A DNA stretch of 64,000 nt. It comes from Rotaria sordida (Eukaryota; Rotifera; Eurotatoria; Philodinida; Philodinidae). Shown one piece after another: positions 21,764 through 34,720 of this stretch. The notes below the pieces were generated by a model. That model was not told the origin of the DNA. It did no database searches and worked only from the letters and a program-made list of their open reading frames with translations. The DNA lies in the NCBI GenBank assembly GCA_905250125.1, contig CAJNOL010001409.1:1-64000 (forward strand), given 5' to 3'. The position numbers were made by a program, and so were the translations under genes. Numbering within the stretch: the first letter of the stretch is position 1; each line of letters opens with the position of its first letter.

Positions 21764-24231
21764 AAGAAATGGTGCGAATGAGGATTTCTTCATTGATCTG
21801 TCATCTTTTCGACACTCGATATGGGACGTTGTCAAGATGATATGGAGATATCATTCGAATAATATGAGTAGTTATGAAAAATCAACACTCTTGGATAAAG
21901 AATTTATATCGCAATTGTCTCCTAATCAACGATCAAGCTTAACACAGTAAATCATGTGGTGAATGTGCCAATGGGCATATTATCTTATGTGATATATTTT
22001 CTTTCTCGGTGTGCTCTTATACAATCAATGATACGTAATGTTCATACTAGCATTACTTTTACGTTCATCTATGCATGATTGAGCCATATTCTCTTACTAT
22101 CGTAATGTACTTCTCATTCTATATCATCATTCACTCGTATATTATATGTATTGTTCTCACCTATCTATTTTTACGTTATATTCTTATTCTATTGTTCTTC
22201 TATATGTGTTCTCTTCTTGGCCTCATCACCTTTTTCTTCTTACATTGTTCTCGCCTTGGTCTCATCTTCTTTCTTTTCATCTTCGCTTATTCTACTCCCG
22301 TATATAAGCGTGTGCTTTATATGTAAGCGGTACGATTGTATGATATGAGGGAGCAGAATAAAGTGTAACTCCATTGACACTAACATCCAGGGCTGCCATT
22401 CGTACCCCATTGTGGGATACAGTACCCCATTTGAGTTTTTGAATTTCTACTGTCATAAATTCGTCTATGAATTGAAATGAATTATAGTTTTTTTATAATA
22501 CTTGTCATGTCTCTGCAGAAACATTCATAATACGCAATACTAGTGAAAAATCGATCTATGATTATTGTAGTACTTTGGCGTCAAATGCAAGGTGAGAAGT
22601 TGTCATTTAATTCCTTCTCTTGCAATGATTTTTGTTGTTTTACAACCAAACTCAAATGTTTGCTAGGAAACAGTTGGAACTATATAATAGCATAATAATA
22701 TTAGCATATCATCAAACTGACTGTATAAAGAGAATAAATAATAGTATATGTGCAAAAAATGTATGACATAAGTTTTATCAGGTATGAAAACGTATTTATT
22801 TCATGCAGATCATGGCTGAACTATCTGGAAAAATGATGTCTTAAGTGGTTAAAAATCACTGTGGTCTCTAAGTCCAGAAGTATTATTTGAAAGGTTTCTG
22901 TTCATTAAAGATTATTCAATGTTATACTATGTATCCGTATTACTCTCATTATCTTTGCCTTCATTGTATTCTTTTTCGTCTACTACTTCCTATTTATTTG
23001 CATCCATTCTATGATTCGTAGATCCTTCTAACAAAGGATAACGGCTAATTAAAATGTCGTAGTATTAGCGAGCATGTGTAATCATTGTTTTGTCTCCTTC
23101 CGTCTGCGATTAGTACCAAATCAAAAACCACTATGGCTGGGATTACGGACACCAGTGTCAGAACTAAGGTTCATTTTTTTCATAACTAAGCATATTAGAA
23201 TGATTAAATAAATTTCTGTTGGCAAATAATACATACGCTGTATAAGTATATTATAGAACTGTAAAACTATAATAAACGCTTACCAGAGGAATGAAACAAA
23301 GCCAGATGAGATAAAAGACATTTATACTTGTCCGGACAAAAGTCTTTTCCCCGTTATCTGTTTATGCTGCCATACTTGAATTCAAATTTATTACCGAGTA
23401 GAGATATGACATAAGAGTTTTATTACTGTATGGTCTGTACACCATACTGAAATAAAACTCTCATGTTATATCTCTATTTGGCAATAAATTTGAATCAAAG
23501 TATGACATCATAAAAAGGTAAAGAGGGAAAGACTTTTGTCCGAACGTGTACATTATAGGAATAATTATTTATATTTATTAACAGCTGTTACTCTTTGAAA
23601 TAATGTTAACTGTAGCTGGTAGCGGTCTCTCTATAACTATACCCACAATATAAAGTAACTGTTTTATGTTTCTTGCTTATAGAAAAATACGAAAAAGTAG
23701 AAAACATTAAAACTGAAAAAAAAGTTTTCATCTTGAATTTGACGCCAAAGTACTATAGTTGATTTCAATATTTATTATGCCTTAATGAAAAATGTTATAT
23801 CGTTTATTTTTATAGTACTTAGATTTGTTTCTAAAAGTCATGATTAAACTGAGTAAACTGAGAGTATTTTATTGTGTTAAAAAAACAACAATGAAATTGA
23901 TTTCTAAAAGAGAAAAATTGAATATTATGTTGTTTCATAGAAAAGCAGTTTCTTTTAAATGTTTCCACATTAACCCTTCTATTTCAATAAAAAGTTATGT
24001 ACCTCAATGACGTACCCCATTGTAAAAAAAATGTACCCCAAGAGTATCCCATTTGAAAATTAAGATATGGCAGCCCTGCTAACATCCCTTCTAATTATTA
24101 TTTTTCGTCACAGTGAACAAAGTAAAATATTGCATGAATTTATCTCGCCAGATGATGCCACACGAGACGCCTATGTTCGTTCACAGTGTACTACTGATAT
24201 TTGTACTAAAGGTTTATTAGCGATAACATAA
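21764..24231 (+). CDS. Unrecognised two-exon gene fragment interrupted by a transposon in its intron
   Basis: Exon 21764-21946 (acceptor TTCTCTTAG, donor GTAAAT) and exon 24114-24231 (acceptor GTCACAG) join in phase to an open frame of about 100 codons ending in TAA. It includes DFFIDLSSFRHSIWDVVKMI and, across the junction, QRSSLTHEQSKILHEFISPD. No family recognised. The start is not resolved; the acceptor before 21764 implies an upstream exon. The 2167-bp intron holds an hAT-like element inserted 27 bp before the acceptor; without it the intron would be about 470 bp. It could be a small Cys-poor regulatory protein or a decaying gene. Confidence 0.35.
22388..24078. mobile_element. Non-autonomous hAT-like element, 1691 bp
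   Basis: Ends are CAGGGCTGCCAT / ATGGCAGCCCTG, and the insertion is flanked by a perfect 8-bp duplication, CTAACATC (22380-22387 and 24079-24086), both typical of hAT transposons. GTACCCCATT-type subterminal motifs occur at both ends, and an inverted subterminal pair AGTACTTTGGCGTCAAATGC / TTTGACGCCAAAGTACT lies near 22571 and 23740. No transposase frame is present, so it would depend on a partner element. Confidence 0.85.
23327..23548. mobile_element. Nested 222-bp Tc1-like MITE
   Basis: A palindromic element inside the hAT-like element. Its ends share CGGACAAAAGTCTTT as inverted repeats, TA lies at both flanks (23325-23326, 23549-23550), and the whole 222 bp folds back on itself around about 23440. 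No coding capacity. Confidence 0.8.
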
Positions 24232-24884
24232 TACCAATAAAAAATGAGATTCTTTGATCTCACATAACATGACGATTATGGTTTTATCTCATGACAAGTA
24301 AATGATCTTGGTGTCATTCAAAATGAAGACATGCTTATTTTTTAAATTCACCAAAGAATAGAAGTCGATTGAGCTATTCGAGAGAAAGTGCATCCAAAAT
24401 ATATCTTTCTATATCGACTTCGATATGTTTTCTCGAAGATGCAATTATGAGCTAGAGAAAGAGAGAAGTTTTTTCATCTATGATACTCATGTTCAAGGCT
24501 TCAGTTGGTTTCGATTAGGAAACTCGATCGTGTCAGGGTCTCACTTATAATTCCTTTCCTATAGATGCACCATTGAAAAAACCTTGCTATAAGAGTACTC
24601 GGAATATCCTGAATGATTGTTATAAAATCTGTCTTTAAATTCTCTTAAAATGAGATGAATAATTCAACCCATTTCACTTTCCAACCATTCAGATGAATAT
24701 TTACAGAAGTATTGCGTTGATTCGAATATCATTATAGAAAAATGTGTTCGTTGTTGAAAGTCATTCTAGAACGATGTTGCGCTTCAACGTTGTTTTTTTT
24801 CTTGCCTTCTATTTTCGAACAACTATTTTATCTATCTTCTGTTCTTGCCAAAGGTTATGAATAATCATTGCTGAAGGGAAGGTA

Positions 24885-25205
24885 TGTGGCTGTGGGTAGA
24901 TGTAGATCTTCGCATCACTCACACCACACACCAAGAGATGTGCAGTTTCAGTTTACTGATCACCGACAATATTGACTCAGTGTAGCCAGTGCACACTGAC
25001 TAGAGGATCACACCGTCACACTGGCACCTGTGTTCACTGAAGCACTGAAACACACCATTACAAGTAGGGCCTATTTTGACAGAATTGGTGCTTTAAGGTT
25101 ACATCGAATGCGGGTACCAGTGTAGTCAGTATCTCAGTGACACCGATGTCAGCATTTCAGTACTTACACTACCACTGCATATCTCTACTCACACCCCCAC
25201 ACCCT
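24885..25205. repeat. Fold-back CAGTGT simple-sequence island with TGTGGG-like flanks
   Basis: The left flank holds GTGGCTGTGGG and ACTCACACCACACACC, then AGAGATGTGCAG (24934-24945). The centre is rich in CAGTGT, CACTGA and ACACTG units in both orientations. The right side is CTGCATATCTCT (25175-25186), nearly the reverse complement of the left anchor, then ACTCACACCCCCACACCC. This is the same layout as the 2837 and 3939 islands with a different simple repeat inside. Confidence 0.65.
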
Positions 25206-25830
25206 AACATTCTAAAGTCTTATGAAAATCATACAAAAAACTTTTTCATTCACAAATTAAACAATATTGAAAAAAATAAACATGTAAAGAAAAACTTATC
25301 ATTAATATATTATTTTAGAGAAACGAAAAATAATTTTGCTTGAAAAATTGAAAAGCATTTGCAGTTATCGTAAGAATATTCTATTCATTTTGTATTGTAA
25401 GTATTAAAGTTTCGTGATGAATGAATGTATAATAATGAACAATAATATATCATTCGTTTTGTCAGTCTTTTTATTACATCATTGATATCAAAATACTATA
25501 ACAATGTTCATATTCAATGAAAAATTATTTTCGAATTTACTAAGAGAGGATGAAAAAAAAACCAATTTCGTTTACAATTCAATGAGTTAAAAACGAACAT
25601 TTATATGAACTTATTCATTCCCTATGGATAGAAATTCTGCTAGCTTTTGTCAATTAATTTTTATGTATCACATACTGTGACTTCTGGCTAGGCATTACGA
25701 CAATCTCTAAAGTATTTTTATATTGAATCACCGTAATTACCTAAATTTAATAATTCGAACAAAAGTACGATGTAGCATCGAGACTGTTTGGAAATCACAT
25801 GATCACAAGACCTAGATTTCACGAAAAAGA

Positions 25831-25888
25831 GTGTGGGCGTGGGTTGTGGATGTGGTTGTTCTGATATTTTTATATAAACCCACACCCA
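25831..25888. repeat. TGTGGG-type hairpin
   Basis: GTGTGGGCGTGGGTTGTGG on the left and CCCACACCCA on the right can pair across a 30-bp AT-rich loop. Confidence 0.65.
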
Positions 25889-27150
25889 TTCTCCAATCTT
25901 TTAAACATTCTTCATTTCGTTGGTCCATGTTTGTGCTAATCTTCACCCCTCTGATTATCATATCCATATCTATATACATATACAGTAGAATGAATTACAT
26001 CCTATTATTACTAACTTTCTTTTAGTTGATTACTGCTTCTTTGATTTGTTTCTAAATTACAGCTCATTATCACCAAACCAAATAAATTATATAAACTTGT
26101 TTAATTAAAAAATGATTATAATATATTTTATTTTATATTATTTAATGTATAACTAGGGTAACATTAGAATAACAATGTAGAAGATGTGCAATATTAATTG
26201 ATATTTCAAGACTTTCATGATTCATGTATGCTTTTAAGATTTCATCAGTTCGAATCTACGTATCACGAAATACCATCCGAATATTTGACCTATTATTAGA
26301 TGTATACCAGGAGAAGAAAACAGGTTCAGCCATGTGCTGATTCAAATGAAAGATGGTCTTGCAGCTAGATCGAAAAATAAGTACCACGAACGTAATACAA
26401 CAACGAAGTTATACTTTATATTTATGTTATGAAAATGGTTATATTACTGTTGATGAACTCTCAAATAGATTATCCTATGTTATTGGGAAAAATGCTGCAG
26501 CGAAAAGAAAAAAAATGATTGACTATTTTCATATGTTGCTTGAACATTTTGTTAATTTATTTTACAATGTTGATTACATTACGAATGATCTTGTTCTCGT
26601 ATGTTTGTATTCAATAAATTTTTTATCATTGTGAAGATGTTTATGCTAATGATTTTTTTGTTCTCTAAACATCTCTCTTTCGAGATTGGTTTTTTTTCAT
26701 TCTTTTTCTCTTCGCTTTTTTTCCACTATGCCACAGGAAACATTCATTGAAACAGTTTAGTAGGATGAAAATAGATGTACAAGTTTTATTCTTATCGTAT
26801 ACTTCACATGATCTTATTGAATCTGTCGGAATTTTTTAACACTCGAACGATTTAATAATTATGTAAAACCACAGTTTGTACTTTTATGCTAGTAAAAAAT
26901 TGAATTCGATTCTATCATTAAAAAAAAAACTCTTAGAAAAAACTTTCATAGAAAACAACAAGGAAAGTTAACTCTTTACTCGATCTATTATTTTCATTCA
27001 AGAATAAAATGAGATGTTCTGTAGCACATGAAGTGGACAGATGGTATTCTTGTCTAGATTACTGGTACTAAAAAAAAAAACTCAAGTATAAAGAAAAAAA
27101 AATTAGCAAGCGAACGGATATTGACAAGTCAGAAGCTACGATGAGCACAT
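25889..27150. other. Intergenic, no supported gene
   Basis: AT-rich. The open frame at 26353-26634 (93 codons, contains YENGYITVDELSNRLSYVIG) has no domain I recognise and no splice context; it might be an EF-hand-like relic or chance. The end of the stretch is the 3' flank of the Argonaute gene. Confidence 0.3.
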
Positions 27151-27153
27151 GCA

Positions 27154-30100
27154 TCAGATAAAAAATGGACAGTCTGCAACTAGTTTCGAACTGAGCGGAA
27201 TACGTGTACTGACAATATTCCGGTGTTCTTCAGTATTCTCAGGTGTTGCTTGTCTTGTTGAAGATGAAGTAGACTTCCTATATGAGAAACATATCCATCA
27301 GATCTAGATCGTTGAGATGATGATGATGATGAACTCACTTGTCTAATTTATCATTACTTTTAACATATAAACCGGCACGTTGGGCAAGTAGAGTGGCATA
27401 TTTTAAGGGTGCTGGAATTGATATGGATCGATTCCAACGAGCATAAGTAAAGCATAGGGCATAAGTCAACATTTGAATTTCATCTGGTTTTAGCTTATTA
27501 TCATCATACAAAACGTAATAGTGAATTGGTCGACTAGTGCCCTATCACGAATTTCACCGAGATCCATCTATGATGAACAATTGAAGTTACTCACCTTTAG
27601 TACTTGATGGCTATTCAGGTAGAAATTATAGATGCCAGCATCGATTATCTCAGCCGAATCAACAACGGTGCCTTCCTGTATATTCGTAACACTATTGTCT
27701 TGATTTTTAGGAAAAAATCTCGTATGATGATGTCTGTTCACCATAATGTAAGTCAACATTGGTTGATAATCTGGTGATAATTCGACACAAGCATTGCGTA
27801 TTGCGGTGAGTTCCTTCTCAAACACATTGTCGAATTCACCAACCGAAAACCCATTGCGATAGATGACAATCGCACTAGGTGAGTAACGTCGACGCTCAAC
27901 ATACTGACGAATGAGAGATTTCATGATGTCTTGCATGTCAACAATGTATTCTCGACCTTCGCCTTTCACAGGACGTAATCGCTCTTGCTTGTAGATCTCT
28001 TTGAAGTAACAATTCGGTATGTCGTCAGCAGATGCAACAACAGCTATTGTCGATCTTCTAATGCCTGAACCAGATTCATTATGACTGAGATTGGCACCAA
28101 CGTACATGATACGATGACCGCAAGCAAAAAATCGCTCAATTACAGGACTGAAAGATAGAAAAATAAAAATAAAAATCATTGGACTGACAAAAATGATGAA
28201 GGATCATGAATCGATGCTCAGTTGTGTGTACATGACTATAAGTTATTGTCTTTCTTTGTATGACTTGATAAAAATCTAGGTGCATACGTACTGAACTTGA
28301 ACGATAAAGTTAATTCCGTTGAGCTTTGTGTTCATCTTCTGCAACAGTATGTCGAGTGGCGAATGAATACCTGATGATCTACTTTTCTCAATACACTTCT
28401 TCACAGTGTCTGAATGGACCATCTGAGATACAATACCGAGCTCAAGTTCACACTAGAGAGAGACACAGTTAAAAATAGTCTGAGTATAGTTGTCTATTGG
28501 ATATATTTTTATTTACCATTGCCTTTAGATCACCGTAAGGTGATTCGTCTTTCCAAGTGCTATCAGGTAGAATAACGAGAATAAATTCACAATCATGATT
28601 TGATTGGCTCATCTGTTTCAATAGATTGACTGCCGCATCCGTTGATTGTCGGCGACTACCTAGTTCTTCGTAGATTTCCGGTGGCGGAATTTTCATACCT
28701 TGCACGTGACCTAGATTTCTAAGTTGAATATAAAACATTTCACACGATTGTTCGTCCATGTTCGATGACAAGTTGATCATTGCCCATACAGTAGGAAATT
28801 GAGTTGGTGTGTGAAATCGAGTTTGACGTTTATCCGATAGTTGAACTCCTTCGGCCTTCGCTTGATCTTTATTGCCATAAACAACTTCAGGCTTAGGCAA
28901 AATACGAGCTGGTTCAATAGTCATCTTTGGATGGATACGTAGATTCCAGAAGCGGACAAAGAGATCATTCTCAAAGCATTGTTGATTCGTATTATGACGA
29001 ACTTGTTCGATAGCTTGACAACGTTCAGAAGGTTTCAATATTGAATATTTACTAAGACGAATCCGTTGCTCATCAGTGATTCTTTTTATTCGTACTGGCT
29101 CGACATCGATATTTTCTATATCTTTGAAAAACTTTTTGTCCAATTGGAGTACTGGTAATGAGGGATATCTAGAGATAGGAGCACAATACAAATATAACTC
29201 TAATGTTCGAATATACTCACTTTAAATTTTGGCCGTATCGTTCCTTGTGATATTGTTGTACGGTGACAGTTCGATTGCCACGTTGTTTCCATTCAAAGGT
29301 TTGATCCGATGCTGGCTTGCCCAAGTTTTGAATGGTAAAAATCCTTGAAGCAGTCGTATCATTCCAGCGTATATGAAGATCTGCTTCCAAATGATGTCAT
29401 TACAAAATAGAACTAAGAATGAATCTTACTTTTACAGTGTTTCAATAAAAACTCCACTTCGCCCTCGTAATAAGTGCGATTACTATTACTATCCAAGAAC
29501 TGAACTACATCGTTAAGATCAGCTTTCCGAATATTCCTCTGTCGACCATATTTTCTTTTGCCACATGGACTATCAAGCATTACTTCACATAAAAAGTCTA
29601 GAAATGGCTGCTTTTTCATAAAAATGGAATAGTTCACTAAAATTAATATTGAAAGAAAGTCGACTGATGGTTGTCTCTGTTCTCCAAATACTCACCATCA
29701 AGGTTAGTTAAAAGTTTGTAAGCACCATTGGCAAATCTGAGACATGAATAGAAACCACGCCATAAAGCTTTGCCCATACCGAGATCCCAATAGCCATATT
29801 GATATTCTACTGTTGGTTGAGCATAAAACAATCGATTATAGACGAATTCCGCATGGGAAGAGCAATGCTCGTGTAATGCAATCGATAGTGCTTGTTTGAC
29901 TTGTGTAAGATCTCGATGTGCAGTAAGAAAGGCATTCGGTGAACGAAGCAAACTAAAATCAATCGGATCGCCGACTAGTTTGATGGTGAACTTGAATTCT
30001 TCCATTTGATTCGATGAATTTGGGCATTGAATTAGTTCAGTGACGCCCTACAATAAATAGAAATTCGATTAGTGAAGATGAATCTGTTGACAAGGAGAGC

Positions 30101-30816
30101 AAGTCATGCATTTAGAACCGATATAAGAATGGAAATAGTTTTGACTAACCATTTTACTAATGTCCGGCAAAGGTTGACCAAAGACTAAGACAATCGTTTG
30201 ATTATCGAAGACAACTGAATGTCGGTCGATCATTGGGTATTTTTTGCACAACGCATGCAACCATGTCCCATACAATACTCTAGGTGTGAAATTCATGAAA
30301 AAGTGGATGAGAAATAGTATCGAGCATCAATGTTTACCTTCGTCTGTTACGTTGAATCAGTCTACCACACGCGTTTTTAATTTCAATATAATATTGATAC
30401 ACTAGACCTTGTTTTGGATATTGAACGATAGCAAAATAATTGACCATCACTTCAATTGGATCACCAATTGTACCAGACTCAGCAGACTTTATCGATTGAA
30501 TGCTTGGCTGTAAGGTATCCACAGTCAGCGTTGAATCGAGATGATGAGGGTCGTTAGGTACCATTTGCTTCTGTTTTCGACGAAAACCACGACCACGACT
30601 CCCACCAATAGGTAAAACTGGTTGCGATTTCGATGAAGAGTTATCATCACTTGCTGCAGAATCATGCTCTGAAGAAGGTGTAACAATCGATGGAGAAGGT
30701 GTAATTACTGATGGAGAAGGTGTAATTATTGATGGAGAAGGTATTTCATCTATTTTTCGTGTCGAAGCTCGACCACGGCCTCGGCCTCGGCCTCCAGTAG
30801 AACACGACGACGCCAT
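27154..30816 (-). CDS. Argonaute protein, 1007 aa, ten exons, slicer residues altered
   Basis: Exons (minus strand) 30816-30338, 30279-30150, 30047-29696, 29636-29430, 29383-29221, 29168-28517, 28452-28292, 28147-27595, 27541-27339 and 27277-27154 all join in phase and end in TGA. The product loads a small RNA and binds matching transcripts. The N-terminus is disordered, with GRGRGRGR and [12 protein letters not shown] (RG motifs, possible arginine-methylation sites) and PSPS[IV][IV]TP repeats. N and PAZ regions follow. The MID pocket is intact: Y655, K659, Q671, K700 and K704 match the human AGO2 residues that hold the guide 5' phosphate. In PIWI the catalytic positions read N734 (VGANLSH, usually GAD.TH), E781, N813 (YRNG, usually YRDG) and H906 (GTSRPIHYY): two Asp are Asn, so slicing is probably lost while RNA binding is kept. 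GTSRP points to the AGO rather than PIWI clade. Confidence 0.97.
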
Positions 30817-33800
30817 ACACAAGATCTTGTCACGTGTTCGAATAGCAACAACAACTCTGTTTCATTGTGACAGATTGCAGGTGAAATCGATGACGAGTTC
30901 TGCTTGACTGGGTATTTTTCCGAAAGGAAGAAAAAGTCGACATTTTTTTTTTCTTCCTTCACAGTCGAACCCCTTTATCAGCAAAATATTTTTTTCACAA
31001 TGCACACGAAAAATGTCGTATATGTTGTTGTGGGTTCTATAGGGACGATCGAATGCCCACACGCAGTTCACCAAGATACCAGAACTCGTGTTAGTTTTTA
31101 CAATTGTTGTGTTACTTGGGCTTATCATTTTATTCAAATGATATTTTGTATGTTGTTTTTGACAATACGAGCTGTACTATTTTACTGTATTAGTTCCTAT
31201 GTTCATAACTGCAAACTCATTTTAAGTAGTTTCTCACTCAACAGAATACTATGTATTCACTGATTATGCTTTCACGAAGGGAAGACACTTTTTACATCAT
31301 ATGAATCACTAGAGGAGCCTAGATAAACGTTGCTTGCTGTGCATGCATTCTTTTGGTTTTTTTTGCGGAAAACATGATGTATTTACACAAGATATAATTG
31401 AGTGTTTGCTTTCATTTGCGTAGAATGAGTCTGATAAACAATCAACGGATGCCACAGTTTGTTAACTGTCAGTAGTTGGTTGTTTTAACTTGCTAAAGGA
31501 AACAGAAGATAGTCAATACTCAGGTGAAGCGAAGCTGAATCAGTACGTGTTGACAAAGATGTGATGAAGATTGTCAGTGCTATTGTGAGAGTACGCATTT
31601 TGAAACACAGTGTTGTGTAGAGTAACAAATAAGAATATTAACGAAAAGTTTTGCCAATAAAAAAAAAAGTACTAATGATGAAAATAGAATAGATCCAGCA
31701 AAGTAGAGATCATATTGTAATATTGGAGAATCGATCAATATGACAAAAGACTATAACGGAACATTCTCTCTATTTTCCAATATACACAAGCAATAAATAA
31801 CATAATTGATGGAATCTTGTTTCTAGAGTTTGATGGGATCGACTTTTTGTGCCTCGACTTCGATTCTGTTCTGAAGAACTTGCAGAACCAAAAAACTTTT
31901 ATTGTATCTTGTAGACTAATTTATCGAATCTACACAAAAGAATTTTCCATGTATGCATGGATTCATACCAAATAAAAATCGATTAACTAAATCACAAATT
32001 CATTTCTGTGACTATTCGACCATCACTACACAGTTTGTTTTATAAAAATGTAGGCAGAAGCGCTCGCTTGTGTTGCCATTTAGTCAAATCATACCATATT
32101 TGCAACATGATCTCTGTTGTGCGTTGCGAAGACAGAAGGAAGAAATCAATTGTTTTACATCTTTTCTTGTTGCATATGATAAAAAAGCAGCATGAAAGAT
32201 TTGAAAAGATTGAGTACGTAGTGAATGTTTAAGTTGGTCCTATTAATTGTTGAAGGAGAGACAGTTTCCTTTAGTTCTCTTTTGTCATATTGATTGATTT
32301 TACAGTATTACAATATGACCAATATTTGATTGAGTGTATTCGATTGTCATTACTAGTGCTTTTTTGCTTAAAATTTCTTTGTTCGGTATTGCGAGCTGTT
32401 ACTTTGCACAACATTGCCTCAAAACACGTTCATTTGTAATAGCACTGACAATAGTTGTGACATTTCTACATGTCAGTACTAAAACAGAATTTTCAAAAAT
32501 TATTCTTAGATCGACAAGAAACATTGTTGTAGCAAAACAGGCAACCAGGAATTTTTTCTTAGCGGATGTGGTGATGATTATCGTGCTGAAAAGTCTTCTT
32601 TCATCATGTGAATTTAATTTTTTTGCTTCTACATTTCTTAAGATATTGTTGATCCTATGGAGTGTCTAAACTCTCAAGCATTTCTCTGATGATAGGCCTG
32701 ACATTAGTTTGATGTAGAATTGAATGAAACTGATACTACTTCATTTCGATTGATAATGAATTTTGTAGTTCTGTATACTTCGTAAGAGTTTTTAGTAATT
32801 TCGGTATTTTCTGAAAATATCTTTTTTTTGTGTAGTAGTAGCTTCTTTAATTTGATGATATATAAAAGGAAATTTAAACACTGCTGATGTAGCACGATAT
32901 CGTCGAAATACACATTATTTCTTTCATTTTGATACCATTCTTTTACATTTATATGTACTAGTCTGGTTATTTTAGGACTATTCTATATATATATATGAGA
33001 TCGATTAGTGAAAGAAAGTTAGTCATCTCGGTGTTTCTTTGACAACTGAAAAGGATTAGTCATTAGCAAGGTGTTAAAATTGAATTAAGATGTAACATAT
33101 TCAGATTCATAAATATTGTTGATTTTTTTTCTTTATTGAACTTGTCTTCTAGACGTAAGTGAACTTGAAAAGAGTATTTTCTTAGAACTATTTCTTTATT
33201 GCTAGTCAATGTCGTCTGACTAGGTGATTTCAAAAAATGTAATATGGTTCCAATAATTGCAAACGTTTTCATTGTTTTTCTTTTCCTATGAAAAAAAATA
33301 AAATAAAAATAAGCTCGATGTTGGATGTTGTGCTAGTTTTTGATAAAACATTGATAGTAAAATAGAAGTCACTCAAGATTGAACGGTCCTTTGAGAATAA
33401 GTTTCATTCATCCATATCGTCAATTTTTTGTTGAAATCGACAGTTTGAACCAGATACAAGTATCGCGTCCTCTGTATTCGACAAGCACGGACTGATCACA
33501 CCTAACGGTAGCTGAAAAACTTTTTTTCGCCAATTTTTCCCTCATATTTCTTTAAAGATAGTGCTTCAAATTGAAAATACTACAAAAGAATATTTGATTA
33601 AGCAAGATGTCATCGGACATACATATACATACTTATACTGTGTTCGTTTTCGCCTTAATTTATTTTATAGTTAAATTTATACACGTTAAAGTTAATGGTA
33701 AATTTATATATTATGATCGTCACAATGAAAATTCATGAAGTTTTGAATTAGGTCAATTTATTAGTAGAATAATCTTTAATCATATGGTCGAATCTGCTGA

Positions 33801-33880
33801 GCTTCCACATGAGGATTCTACAGTATCTGACTATCGATAGTTGCAGGTTGCTAATGGACTTGAATTGTCGAATCAGACTT
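30817..33880. other. Intergenic, upstream of Argonaute
   Basis: Presumably holds the Argonaute promoter and 5' UTR (about 30817-31000). The open frames at 30904-31263, 32008-32232, 32334-32669 and 33063-33272 have biased, low-information composition, no domain and no splice context, and are not called. A (TA)n tract lies near 32988. Confidence 0.4.
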
Positions 33881-33889
33881 TTTAGATCT

Positions 33890-34720
33890 GAGAGTTCAGA
33901 AGTTTTTTTTACTCACAATGCTGTTATTGAAATACGCCTACAATGATTCTTGTTTTCATCATATTCTAATCAAGAGAAGAAATTTCTTACAGCCTGTTAA
34001 GTCAATAACGTAACTAAGACACACGTGACAATAGAGAATAATATAAGTTGCACTTTCATCAAACCTTACTTCGTAATTTTTTTTTTTTTTGTCGTTCTAT
34101 TTTTCTCGAATATTCTATGTTAACAATTGATTGTGCAATACCATTGTAAACTATATAAACTCGTGTTTTAACGGTCTTTTTTGTGTGTTCCAATTTTGAT
34201 CATCAACTGCGTGTTGTGCAACAAAAGCACACACCCAGTGGCTTAACAACCAACTCGATGGTAGATTGGAAACGTGTGCTCTCGATTGCGTTAGACTTGC
34301 TTATGTGGTGAACAAATTCATACTTCGAATTGACTCGGACTTTCTATGTCTGAGTTAGAAACCCGGCTTCCGGCGTGCTCCGATCACAATGAAACCCTGC
34401 TATCGTCGTTTAATACCGACGCTTCGGGTCGATCGGACATGTCGAAGGCCACCAATATTGAGATTATATTTGTTTGTGTTGATTATATTGAATTACACAA
34501 CAATATATGAAATCTCATTGGTGTACCTTCGATATTTTCAACATTTGTCTACGAAGCCGAGTATCGAAGAGACGAATATTATCATCCATAAGTCAAATTC
34601 TAGACGCCTTCTGAGAGCACATGTTTTCAATCTATGTGGAAGATTAAAAAAAAATTATGAAAAGTAAATATTAGATAAACGTAAGTATTGTCAGTTAGAT
34701 TCAATTCGATGCTCGTTTCA
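33890..34720 (+). repeat. Duplicated promoter-plus-first-exon block, copy A
   Basis: About 830 bp are repeated in the opposite orientation at 58165-59022. Similarity is strongest from about 34090 to 34690 (near-identical by eye) and fades to patchy towards 33890. Both copies keep the same open frame and the same donor-like end. Confidence 0.8.
34389..34667 (+). CDS. Signal-anchor exon of an unrecognised membrane protein (copy A)
   Basis: The frame opens MKPCYRRLIPTLRVDRTCRR and has one clear hydrophobic segment (LRLYLFVLIILNYTTIYEI), giving a basic N-terminus followed by a membrane anchor, as in type II Golgi enzymes. The first 68 residues differ at one position (Arg/Trp) from the copy at 58221-58502; the tails then diverge, which fits an exon ending near a GTAAAT or GTAAGT donor. 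No following exon was found, so this is either the first exon of a gene I cannot extend or a truncated duplicate. Function unknown. Confidence 0.4.
   Translation: MKPCYRRLIPTLRVDRTCRRPPILRLYLFVLIILNYTTIYEISLVYLRYFQHLSTKPSIEETNIIIHKSNSRRLLRAHVFNLCGRLKKNYEK

Noticed and set aside
22075-22348. Hydrophobic open frames (Leu/Phe/Tyr-rich)
   Set aside because: A T-rich tract gives spurious membrane-like translations in two frames; it lies within the intron of the 21764-24231 gene.
30862-31263. Open frames on both strands upstream of Argonaute
   Set aside because: They overlap each other in the expected promoter region and have no domain content.
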